Source: Rikenella microfusus (GTDB lineage Bacteria > Bacteroidota > Bacteroidia > Bacteroidales > VadinHA17). From it: DNA of 64,000 bases. The stretch's first letter is position 1. Each line of letters starts with the position of its first letter. A program made the position numbers and the translations under genes. Shown one piece after another: positions 51,468-59,500 of this stretch. Under the pieces are notes generated by a model, which was not told where the DNA came from, did not search any database, and was given only the letters and a program-made list of their open reading frames with translations. The DNA lies in the NCBI GenBank assembly GCA_022736275.1, contig DZBJ01000001.1, positions 1-64,000 of the forward strand, read 5' to 3'.

Positions 51468-51533
51468 ATCCGGTATTTACAGTATCACAGTTTCAGACAT
51501 TAAGCCACACATCAACGGTTGACAGCCCTAGTC

Positions 51534-51561
51534 GCAAATCGCAAATCACAAATCTCAAATC
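51534..51561. repeat. Heptamer array, unit NCAAATC
   Basis: GCAAATC, GCAAATC, ACAAATC, TCAAATC in perfect 7-bp register, immediately upstream of acr3. It separates arsC and acr3, which are otherwise co-directional. Confidence 0.9.
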
Positions 51562-51567
51562 CTGATT

Positions 51568-52638
51568 ATGCCCTCAAAGAAACGTCTCAGATTGCTCGAC
51601 AGGTACCTTACACTATGGATAATTCTGGCTATGGCGGCCGGAGTGGTTATTGGCTGGATCAGTCCTGAAATTGCCGGTTTCTGGAACAGCCTTTCCAGCG
51701 GGACAACCAACATACCCATTGCCATAGGCCTGATAGTAATGATGTACCCGCCCCTGGCCAAGGTAAAGTATGAGGAGTTGCCTGATGTCTTCAGGAACAC
51801 GAAGATACTGGGACTCTCTCTTGTGCAGAACTGGGTCATCGGACCCATCCTGATGTTTTTCCTGGCAATCCTGTTCCTGAGGTTAAACACTGATTATATG
51901 TACGGCCTGATCCTGATCGGGCTTGCCCGGTGTATCGCCATGGTGATCGTCTGGAATGATCTGGCAAAGGGTGACACCCAGTACGCAGCAGGACTGGTTG
52001 CCTTCAACTCAATTTTCCAGGTTCTCTTCTTCTCTGTTTATGCCTATGTTTTCATAGCCGTCCTACCCGGATGGTTCGGTCTGCCGGTTAATGATGCCGT
52101 CGAGCAGATAACGATAGGCCAGATTGCAGAAAGTGTCTTTATATACCTCGGAATACCCTTCATAGCAGGGTTCCTTACCAGGTTTGTCCTGATCAGGGTA
52201 AAGAGCAAGGAGTGGTATCATACCAAATTCATTCCGAAGATCAGCCCGCTTACACTGGTAGCACTGCTGTTCACCATTTTCGTCATGTTCTCCCTTAAGG
52301 GCGAGTATATTGTGAAAATACCGCTTGACGTTGTACGCATTGCGATCCCGCTTGTAATTTATTTCGTTGTTATGTTCTTTGTCTCCTTCTTCATGAGCAG
52401 GAGGGCAGGTGCAAATTATGAGCAGACAACAACTTTATCATTCACGGCAGCCAGCAATAATTTCGAACTGGCAATTGCTGTAGCTATCGCGGTCTTCGGC
52501 ATCAATTCAGGCGAAGCCTTTGCGGCAGTGATAGGCCCGCTGATCGAGGTGCCGGTGATGATAGCCCTGGTCAATGTTGCTCTCCGGATGAAAATAAAAT
52601 ATTTCCGGTCAGGCGGGGGAATACTTATTTCCTCCTGA
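51568..52638 (+). CDS. acr3: ACR3 family arsenite efflux transporter
   Basis: 356 aa, ten membrane segments; exports As(III) using the proton gradient. The conserved cysteine is in [22 protein letters not shown], and [20 protein letters not shown] plus [17 protein letters not shown] are the ACR3 signature regions. It has no operator copy of its own and is separated from arsC by a heptamer array, so it is probably co-transcribed from the arsC promoter. The 3' end overlaps by 14 bp the end of the convergent DUF1295 pseudogene. Confidence 0.94.
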   Translation: MPSKKRLRLLDRYLTLWIILAMAAGVVIGWISPEIAGFWNSLSSGTTNIPIAIGLIVMMYPPLAKVKYEELPDVFRNTKILGLSLVQNWVIGPILMFFLAILFLRLNTDYMYGLILIGLARCIAMVIVWNDLAKGDTQYAAGLVAFNSIFQVLFFSVYAYVFIAVLPGWFGLPVNDAVEQITIGQIAESVFIYLGIPFIAGFLTRFVLIRVKSKEWYHTKFIPKISPLTLVALLFTIFVMFSLKGEYIVKIPLDVVRIAIPLVIYFVVMFFVSFFMSRRAGANYEQTTTLSFTAASNNFELAIAVAIAVFGINSGEAFAAVIGPLIEVPVMIALVNVALRMKIKYFRSGGGILISS

Positions 52639-53347
52639 AGAGCCGGGGGATGAACTTGGGAACCTCCTTCTGATAGGTTGAATAATCAGGGTACTTACCG
52701 CTACCGATCTTCTCTGTCATCACCGAACTGCCGATGAACAGAAGAACCAGGAGAATCGGCCCGATAAGCGTGAAATTGATCCATTGGCCTGAAGCGGCGA
52801 CACTGAAGAGAAAGAAACTTATCCAGATACCCTGTTCAGAGGCAAAGTTGGGGTGCCGGACATGTCTGAAAAGCCCCTCGGTGAGAAATCCCTTTCTTAG
52901 CGACTAGGCATATACCGGTTCATTTTCCCCCGATTTGCGCTTTGCGTTCTGGAACCTGTACTGCTGGTTGTCGGCTATGGTTTCGGTTATTATGAAAAGC
53001 AGCATCATTCCAGCAGCAACAAGGTCAGTCACACCTATAGGTGAATCGCTGTAGAGCGCAGCCATCAGCAGGGGGGTGGAGAAGAGCAGGATAAGCAGAT
53101 TCTGGTAGAATGAGATGAAAAAGAGGTTGAAGAGACCGAACCTGAATCTTCCGTTCAGTACGGGGCTCTCCCTCAGAATCTTCCACCTGTAATCTTCCTC
53201 TCCCTTCCACGGTATAATGTTGTAACCCCCCTTGCGGTAGAAGTTATAGGTCAGCCTTAAGCCCCAAATTGTCACAAGCGACGCCATGAGAAATAACCTG
53301 GGAGTTGGATATGCTGCAGCTGCAAGCCATCCGTAGGTCAGCGGCAC
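52625..53347 (-). pseudogene. DUF1295/steroid 5-alpha-reductase-family gene, truncated and with internal stop
   Basis: Membrane reductase/methyltransferase-like family of DUF1295. The upstream 147 codons (RLFLMASLVTIWGLRLTYNF, GGYNIIPWKGEEDYRW) end in a TAG at 52904-52906. Translation in the SAME frame resumes with SLRKGFLTEGLFRHVRHPNF and continues to [14 protein letters not shown] at 52625, the normal family C-terminus. So this is an in-frame nonsense change, not a frameshift. The N-terminal first membrane segments are also missing: the frame is closed by a stop just upstream of GTG 53347, and the next sequence belongs to a peptidase gene on the other strand. Confidence 0.85.
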
Positions 53348-54374
53348 TCCGGTCTACATCGATTTCAAGGACAGAGCGTTAAGAGGCAGCCTGCTGTCTG
53401 AAGCTGAAAAGCAGCGCACGCCGGAGACTCTCGTCAGGGACATCGGACCTGTGATTGAAGAGATGAGGGTGTTCAAGGATGAGGTTGAGATTTCAAGAAT
53501 GCAAAAGGCCATTGATATTAAAGGGGAGGCTTTTGTAAATGCATGTGATATCTGCCTGCCGGGAATGAACGAGTTTGAGATCGAGGCCATGATTGAATAC
53601 ACCTTCCGCCGGAACGGTTCGGACAGGCCGGCTATTTCATCAATCATTGGCTCCGGCCCCAATACTGTAACGCTCCACTACTCAGACAACAACAGGACAA
53701 TGAAGGATGGCGAACTGCTTCTGATGGATATCGGGGCGGAATATGGTTATTATGCCGCAGACATCTCCAGGACAATACCGGTTAACGGCAGATTCACGAA
53801 GGAGCAGCGGGAGATTTATGACCTGGCATTAAGGGCACAGAAGGCGGCCATCGATGAGCTGCAACCCGGTAAACCGCTCTATTCCGGGCACCCGAAAGCT
53901 GCCTCCGTGATTGCCCGCGGACTCTTTGACCTCGGATTGCTGACAGATACAACATCTGTCTGGCAGAAGGAGTTCTATACCATCTACCAGATAAATCATT
54001 ACCTGGGCCCGGGAGTTCATGATGCCGGTGACTACGGACTTCCGGGAGCCTTTATACGCGATCTCATTGCAGTTGACACTGCCGTCGGAAGGCCGCTTGA
54101 AAAGGGCATGGTTCTGTCTGTGGAACCCGGAATCTACCTGAGGGAAAACGGGCTGGCACAGATCAATGAAACGTTTGGAGACAGGGTCAGCGATGAAGAG
54201 ATAAAGGAATTTATCGACCGCGTTTTCCCGGTTTATGAGAAATATGAAAACATCGGCGTCAGGATAGAGGATGATGTCCTGATCACGGAAGACGGAAATG
54301 TGGTCCTCTCGAAAGGCATCCCAAAGGAGCCTGAAGAGATTGAAAGGATTATGAACAGTAAGAGAATCCGTTGA
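53343..54374 (+). pseudogene. Xaa-Pro aminopeptidase (M24) gene lacking its 5' part
   Basis: The catalytic pita-bread domain is complete: metal ligands Asp/Asp in LLMDIGAEYGYYAADISRTIP, His in HYLGPGVHDAG, Glu in LSVEPGIYL and Glu in NIGVRIEDDVL. The whole N-terminal creatinase-like domain is missing (about 150 residues or more). Coding similarity can be followed upstream only to about 53343 (TPVYIDFKD), where a stop closes the frame; the first usable start is GTG 53451. It meets the 5'-truncated DUF1295 gene head to head at about 53340-53355. A shortened but active peptidase cannot be excluded. Confidence 0.8.
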
Positions 54375-54390
54375 TTAACAACCTGAAAAC

Positions 54391-55305
54391 ATGAAGTTAA
54401 TTTTTTCTTTTATGGCAGCTTTGTCGCTGGCTGCTTATGGCAGCGTGGAAACCGCAGCACCAACAGGTACCCTGGAGAAGCTGATGAACTTTTCATCCGA
54501 AAATATCGCTCCCCGGAATGTTGAAGTCTGGCTTCCTGAAAACTACGATCCCTCGCAAAAGTATGCGGTAATATACATGCATGACGGACAGATGCTCTTT
54601 GACAGCACTACAACCTGGAACAGGCAGGAGTGGGGCGCTGATGAAGTTGCCGCCAGTCTCATAGCAGCGAATAAAATCCGGCCATGCATAATTGTTGGAA
54701 TCTGGAACCGAGATAAATTCAGGTATTCTGAATATTTCCCGGAAAAGGCTCTGGAGGGCCTCTCGAAAAGGAAAAGAGACAAAATCATTCGCAAATCAAT
54801 GATGAGCAAGGCACTGGGTGATGAATACCTTCGTTTCATTGTCAGTGAACTGAAACCGTTCATTGATTCCAAATATTCAACTTATACGGACCGGGAAAAC
54901 ACTGTCATCATGGGTGCAAGCATGGGTGGACTGATATCTCTTTATGCCCTGTGCGAGTATCCTGAGGTTTTTGGAGGTGCCGGGTGTCTGTCAACTCATC
55001 TCCCGATGAAGGGGGTTAACTTCCTTACTCGCAATGACAATCGTGTTGCCAGGGCCTTCCGTAATTACCTCAAAGCAAGTCTGCCTTCCCCAGAAGATCA
55101 CAGGATATATTTTGATTACGGAACTGAGACGCTCGACAAATGGTATGAGCCTTACCAGGAAAAGGTTGATGCAGTTGTTGCCGAAGCGTGGTATGAAAGC
55201 GGTAATCAATGGACAACACTGAAGTTTGAAGGCGATGACCATTCGGAAAAATCATGGTCAAAAAGGCTTCATCTTCCGCTGCAATTCCTCCTTGGCAATG
55301 ACTGA
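54391..55305 (+). CDS. Exported esterase (Fes/EntF-like alpha/beta hydrolase)
   Basis: 304 aa with a signal peptide (FSFMAALSLAAYGSV). Alpha/beta-hydrolase of the putative esterase D-like family: VWLPENYDPSQKYAVIYMHDGQMLF, nucleophile elbow VIMGASMGGLISLYAL near residue 172, Asp region HRIYFDYGTETLD and His in FEGDDHSEKSW. Likely cleaves an acyl or siderophore ester in the periplasm. 16 bp downstream of the truncated aminopeptidase. Its 3' end meets a composite heptamer array. Confidence 0.85.
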   Translation: MKLIFSFMAALSLAAYGSVETAAPTGTLEKLMNFSSENIAPRNVEVWLPENYDPSQKYAVIYMHDGQMLFDSTTTWNRQEWGADEVAASLIAANKIRPCIIVGIWNRDKFRYSEYFPEKALEGLSKRKRDKIIRKSMMSKALGDEYLRFIVSELKPFIDSKYSTYTDRENTVIMGASMGGLISLYALCEYPEVFGGAGCLSTHLPMKGVNFLTRNDNRVARAFRNYLKASLPSPEDHRIYFDYGTETLDKWYEPYQEKVDAVVAEAWYESGNQWTTLKFEGDDHSEKSWSKRLHLPLQFLLGND

Positions 55306-55401
55306 ACAATGCAGATTGCCTACAATATTATATCCTCTCCGAGGAATAAATTGGTTGTCTAACTATCTTATCTACAATACTATATGCGCTAAGCGCAATT
55401 T

Positions 55402-55583
55402 TCAGTCGTCAGTCGCCAGTTGCCATTATACAATCTCAATCCGCAGTTAATCAATTGTCTGTGGACTTCTGACTCCGATTGCTGACTGCTGACAGTGAAC
55501 TCTAAACATAGGGCCTATTGCCTTTACCCTTTAACCTTTACCCTTTAACCTTTACCCTTTACCCTTTAACCCTAACCCTTAAG
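55402..55583. repeat. Composite heptamer arrays entering the 3' end of uvrA
   Basis: TCAGTCG, TCAGTCG, CCAGTTG (55402-55422); GACTTCT, GACTCCG, then ATTGCTG, ACTGCTG (about 55464-55491) as inverted partners; and a ten-unit run from 55514: CCTATTG, CCTTTAC, CCTTTAA, CCTTTAC, CCTTTAA, CCTTTAC, CCTTTAC, CCTTTAA, CCCTAAC, CCTTAAG. The last units encode the final residues and stop codon (55559-55561) of uvrA on the minus strand. Confidence 0.92.
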
Positions 55584-58345
55584 TACCTGGCAGTATATGA
55601 TTTATCGTACTCTTCCAGCTGGTCAGGTGTGCCCTCGAAGACAACATATCCGCCCTCTTCTCCTCCTTCCGGTCCGAGATCTATTACCCAGTCGGCACAC
55701 TTGATAACCTCGACGTTGTGTTCGATGAGTATCACTGAGTGACCGTGATCCACCAGGGCATTAAGTGACTTCATCAGCTTATTGATATCGTGAAAATGCA
55801 GGCCTGTGGTAGGCTCATCGAAAATGAACAGCATCTTTTCGCTTGTCTTCTCCTGGCTGAGGTAAAACGCCAGCTTCACCCTCTGGCTCTCTCCGCCGGA
55901 GAGGGTTGACGACGACTGTCCCAGCCGCACGTATCCCAGTCCCACGTCAGCCAGTGGCCTCAGCTTGTCTGCTATCTTCTTGCAGGCCTTGTCATTGCAT
56001 CTGCCGAAGAACTCTATCGCCTCGTCGATGGTCATCTCAAGGACTTCGAAAATATTCTTTCCCCGGAACTTCACGTCGAGAATGTCACGTTTGAAGCGCA
56101 TGCCCTTGCAAGCCTCGCATGTCAGCTCCACATCAGCCATGAACTGCATCTCGACCCTGATGACTCCTTCGCCCTGGCACTCTTCGCACCGGCCGCCTTC
56201 GACGTTGAAAGAAAAGTGAGCGGGCTTGAAGCCTGACTGCACTGAAGCCTGTTGTTCAGCGTAGAGCTTTCGAATCTCATCGTATGCCTTCAGGTAGGTC
56301 ACCGGGTTTGATCGGCTCGACTTGCCAATCGGGTTCTGGTCTATCAGCTCCACCGCCGTGATGCTGGCAATATCACCCTCCAGGGCTGCATGGCGGCCAG
56401 CCCTGATTGCGTTATCACCCAGTCCTGATGCCAGGGAATTAAAGAGAATGTCATGCACAAGCGTGCTCTTCCCCGAGCCGCTTACCCCTGTGACGGCAGT
56501 AATGGTATGCAGGGGGAATTTTACATCGATGTCCTTCAGGTTATTTTCACGTGCACCCCTGACGGCAATGTAACTGTGCCATTTACGGCGAACCGCCGGC
56601 TCCTCTATGCGCAAAGCCCCGGTCATATAGGCGGCGGTGAGCGACTTGTTCTTCACTGAGAAGTCGACGCCTCCCTGGTAAATGACCTCTCCACCGTGAG
56701 TGCCTGCTTCAGGACCCATATCTATTATATGGTCTGCCGCCCTGATCACCTCCTCCTCGTGTTCGACTACAATGACGGTATTGCCCAGGTCACGCAGCTC
56801 CTTCAGCACACTGACAAGCAGGTTTGTGTCGCGGGGGTGCAGCCCGATACTTGGTTCATCAAGAATATATAGTGAACCCACCAGGCTGCTGCCAAGCGAG
56901 GTGGCCAGGTTGATGCGCTGAGACTCGCCTCCGGAGAGTGTGTTTGAGAGCCTGTCGAGGGTCAGGTAGGAGAGGCCCACGCTCATCAGGAACCCGAGTC
57001 TCTGTTGTATCTCCTTCAGAAGCCGTCCGGCGGTCTCCCTCTCTTCTCCGTTAAGTGTAAGGTGTCCGAAGAACTCATGAGCTTCGCTGACAGGCATTGA
57101 GGATATATCGGTTATTGACCTGCCTCCGATCTTTACCCATTCGGCCTCCCTGCGCAGTCGTTTCCCGCCGCAGGAAGGACAGGTGCGCTTGCCGCGGTAA
57201 CGGCTGAGCATGACCCTGTACTGTATCTTGTATTTTTTCTCCTCAAGATGTTCGAAGAACTGATTCAGGCCGAAGAAGTACCTGTTGCCGCTCCAAACCA
57301 GCGCCTTCTGTTCGGGTGACAGCTTGTACCATGGTTTATGGATAGGGAAGTCAAACTTGTCAGCGCTGTAGATCAGTCTTTCCTTCCATTGCTTCATTGT
57401 CTCTCCTCTCCAGCAGGCAATTGCATCATCATATACCGAGATATTTTCGTCAGGGATGACCAGGTTCTCGTCTATGCCTATGATTTTTCCGTAGCCCTCG
57501 CATACGGGACATGCGCCCAACGGCGAGTTGAAGCTGAAGAGGTGTTCCGTTGGTTCCTCAAAGGTTATACCGTCCTCCTCGAACTTATCCGAGAACCTTA
57601 TGGTCTGAGTTGTCTCCTCGTCAGTGACAGTGATGCTCAGGTAGCCACGCCCCGTCATGAATGCAGTCTGCACTGAGTCAGCAGCGCGACTGAGATCCTC
57701 AGGCGTATTCCCTGCTGCGAACCTGTCGATTATCAGATCAACAGATTTCAGGGTGCCTGCAAGCAGGGCGGAGCTTTCGTCATCAAGGCGGATGATACCC
57801 TTTTCGGTGCTTATACGGTTATATCCCTGCTGTATGAGAAACTTGACAAAATCGGCCGGCACCACATTCTCAGGCACTGCCAGGGGTGCCATTAAGACCA
57901 CCCGGGTTCCTGTTGTGAGCGTTGAAAGGTAATTCACCACGTCATCAACAGTATGCTTCCGTACCTCGCGCCCGGAGACAGGTGAGATAGTTCGTCCCAC
58001 CCGCGCCCAGAGGAGTCTCAGGTAGTCATTTATCTCCGTTGAAGTACCCACCGTGGAGCGGGGATTCCGGGTGTTTACCTTCTGCTCAATGGCTATGGCG
58101 GGAGGTATACCATTGATAAAGTCAACGTCGGGTTTGTTCATTCGGCCGAGGAACTGGCGGGCATAGGAGGAGAGGCTCTCCACGTAGCGTCTCTGGCCCT
58201 CGGCGTAGATTGTGTCAAAGGCAAGCGAAGATTTTCCCGAGCCTGACACTCCGGTGATGACAACCAGGTTGTTCCTTGGTATCGTCAGGGTAATATCCTT
58301 CAGGTTATGAACACGCGCTCCCTTTATCTCAATATTACCCTTCAT
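55559..58345 (-). CDS. uvrA: Excinuclease ABC subunit A
   Basis: DNA-damage recognition ATPase of nucleotide excision repair. Two ABC modules: Walker A VITGVSGSGKSSLAFDTIYAEG is interrupted only by family-normal residues near 30, the second VTGVSGSGKSTLVHDIL near 620; signatures LSGGESQRINLATSLGS and LSGGESQRVKLAFYLS; zinc fingers CPVC/CPSC and CEEC/CEAC. 928 aa, normal. The C-terminal residues LRVRVKG are encoded by CCTTTAA-type heptamers, not conserved sequence. Confidence 0.97.
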   Translation of the reverse strand: MKGNIEIKGARVHNLKDITLTIPRNNLVVITGVSGSGKSSLAFDTIYAEGQRRYVESLSSYARQFLGRMNKPDVDFINGIPPAIAIEQKVNTRNPRSTVGTSTEINDYLRLLWARVGRTISPVSGREVRKHTVDDVVNYLSTLTTGTRVVLMAPLAVPENVVPADFVKFLIQQGYNRISTEKGIIRLDDESSALLAGTLKSVDLIIDRFAAGNTPEDLSRAADSVQTAFMTGRGYLSITVTDEETTQTIRFSDKFEEDGITFEEPTEHLFSFNSPLGACPVCEGYGKIIGIDENLVIPDENISVYDDAIACWRGETMKQWKERLIYSADKFDFPIHKPWYKLSPEQKALVWSGNRYFFGLNQFFEHLEEKKYKIQYRVMLSRYRGKRTCPSCGGKRLRREAEWVKIGGRSITDISSMPVSEAHEFFGHLTLNGEERETAGRLLKEIQQRLGFLMSVGLSYLTLDRLSNTLSGGESQRINLATSLGSSLVGSLYILDEPSIGLHPRDTNLLVSVLKELRDLGNTVIVVEHEEEVIRAADHIIDMGPEAGTHGGEVIYQGGVDFSVKNKSLTAAYMTGALRIEEPAVRRKWHSYIAVRGARENNLKDIDVKFPLHTITAVTGVSGSGKSTLVHDILFNSLASGLGDNAIRAGRHAALEGDIASITAVELIDQNPIGKSSRSNPVTYLKAYDEIRKLYAEQQASVQSGFKPAHFSFNVEGGRCEECQGEGVIRVEMQFMADVELTCEACKGMRFKRDILDVKFRGKNIFEVLEMTIDEAIEFFGRCNDKACKKIADKLRPLADVGLGYVRLGQSSSTLSGGESQRVKLAFYLSQEKTSEKMLFIFDEPTTGLHFHDINKLMKSLNALVDHGHSVILIEHNVEVIKCADWVIDLGPEGGEEGGYVVFEGTPDQLEEYDKSYTARYLRVRVKG

Positions 58346-58367
58346 TCAGTCTCCGTTGATAAGTTGG

Positions 58368-58375
58368 CAAAATTA
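58368..58375 (-). promoter_or_regulatory. TAnnTTTG promoter element for uvrA
   Basis: Reverse complement reads TAATTTTG, perfect, 23 bp before ATG 58345. I see no obvious LexA-type palindrome beside it. Confidence 0.6.
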
Positions 58376-58530
58376 ATGATTTTGGATTTAGGATTTTTTG
58401 TTTTCTTTGTCTAAGTCAGAAATGAAACAAAGCGGGGTCATGCTGCGTATAAGACACCAGTAACAAACAAACGAAACAAAGGAGGACCGCCTATCGTATA
58501 ACTGTACTCGCAACCAAAAAAGAGTTAGTT

Positions 58531-59118
58531 ATGAAGAGCAAATTAACCGATTATGAGCTTATTACAAGCTACATGAACGGTAACGAGAGAAGCATTGAGC
58601 TGCTCATCCTCCGACACAAAAGTAAGGTCTATTCCTATATCAGCCTTTACATTCGAAACCGGGATCTGGCTGATGATATTTTCCAGGATACTTTTCTGAA
58701 AGTAGTTCAGTCAATCCGTGCCAAACGTTACCAGGATGACGGAAAGTTCATATCATGGGTAATGAGAATTGCACACAACCTTATCATAGACCACTTCAGG
58801 CATGAGAAGCAGATGGGAATCGTGCTCAACGATGACTATGAAACTGACCTCTTTAATTCACAAAGGCTTTCAGATGACAATGTTGAGGATGCTTTAGTCC
58901 GCCGCCAGGTGATGCGCGACGTAAGGCGCCTTATAGGAGGACTGCCTGAGGATCAGCGGGAGGTGGTGATCATGCGCCATTATGCAGGCATGAGCTTCAA
59001 GGAGATAGCTGACATGACAGGAGTGAGCATCAACACTGCGCTGGGAAGGATGAGGTATGCACTTATCAACATGCGCAAGATAATGACTGAAAAAAATATA
59101 ACCCTTTCAATAAGCTGA
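58531..59118 (+). CDS. ECF-type RNA polymerase sigma factor
   Basis: 195 aa. Sigma-2 region (VYSYISLYIRNRDLADDIFQDTFLKVVQ, then KFISWVMRIAHNLIIDHFRHEK) and sigma-4 region (LPEDQREVVIMRHYAGMSFKEIADMTGVSINTALGRMRYAL) are both complete, joined by a linker of about 30 residues. Region 3 is absent, as in ECF sigmas. No FecR-type anti-sigma follows; instead a 62-aa ORF is 53 bp downstream. Confidence 0.92.
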   Translation: MKSKLTDYELITSYMNGNERSIELLILRHKSKVYSYISLYIRNRDLADDIFQDTFLKVVQSIRAKRYQDDGKFISWVMRIAHNLIIDHFRHEKQMGIVLNDDYETDLFNSQRLSDDNVEDALVRRQVMRDVRRLIGGLPEDQREVVIMRHYAGMSFKEIADMTGVSINTALGRMRYALINMRKIMTEKNITLSIS

Positions 59119-59171
59119 TACAATTTTCCGAGTAAGAGTGGCGTTTCTCTAGTATGAGAACAAGAACGCCT

Positions 59172-59360
59172 ATGGATAAGAATTCTACCCTCTTACTCTC
59201 TTATCTTGAAATAACAAACACCCCGTCAGACCTGATAGCAGATGCTTTTGGCATTGATGTTGCCCTCGGCATCCTGCTTCCTGACCTGGAGGATCAGCCT
59301 TCTGATGAGGTAATAAACAGGTTGTTCGAAAAGATCAGGAAAGACAAGACTGTGCACTGA
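59172..59360 (+). CDS. Small protein downstream of ECF sigma factor
   Basis: 62 aa from ATG 59172; ATG 59154 would add six residues (RTRTPM-like). No named family. Predicted helical with an amphipathic N-terminus (STLLLSYLEITNTPSDLIADAFGIDVALGILL) and a charged tail (DEVINRLFEKIRKDKTVH); acidic DLEDQPSDE in the middle. Placement suggests it is co-transcribed with the sigma gene and may act on it, but this is inference only. Confidence 0.62.
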   Translation: MDKNSTLLLSYLEITNTPSDLIADAFGIDVALGILLPDLEDQPSDEVINRLFEKIRKDKTVH

Positions 59361-59391
59361 GCCGGATATATTATTCGGCTTGAATATAATG

Positions 59392-59411
59392 AGGCTTTCT
59401 ACGGGAAGCCT
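59392..59411 (+). terminator. Possible terminator hairpin
   Basis: AGGCTT (59392-59397) / AAGCCT (59406-59411) with an 8-nt loop, followed by a T-rich stretch; weak stem. Confidence 0.4.
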
Positions 59412-59461
59412 TATTTGTTATATCCCTGTCACAAGTCATTATTTATCTGAAGTGATTTTTC

Positions 59462-59469
59462 TACCTTCG
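59462..59469 (+). promoter_or_regulatory. Promoter element TACCTTCG for the peptidase operon
   Basis: TACCTTCG differs from TAnnTTTG at one base; it ends 31 bp before the M2-like peptidase ATG. Confidence 0.5.
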
Positions 59470-59500
59470 CAAAACCCAATCAGGTCAAATTTAATTTATC

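Noticed and set aside
52600-53350. Frameshift in the DUF1295 gene
   Set aside because: Codon-by-codon reading shows homology continues in the same frame after the TAG at 52904, so it is a nonsense codon, not a frameshift.
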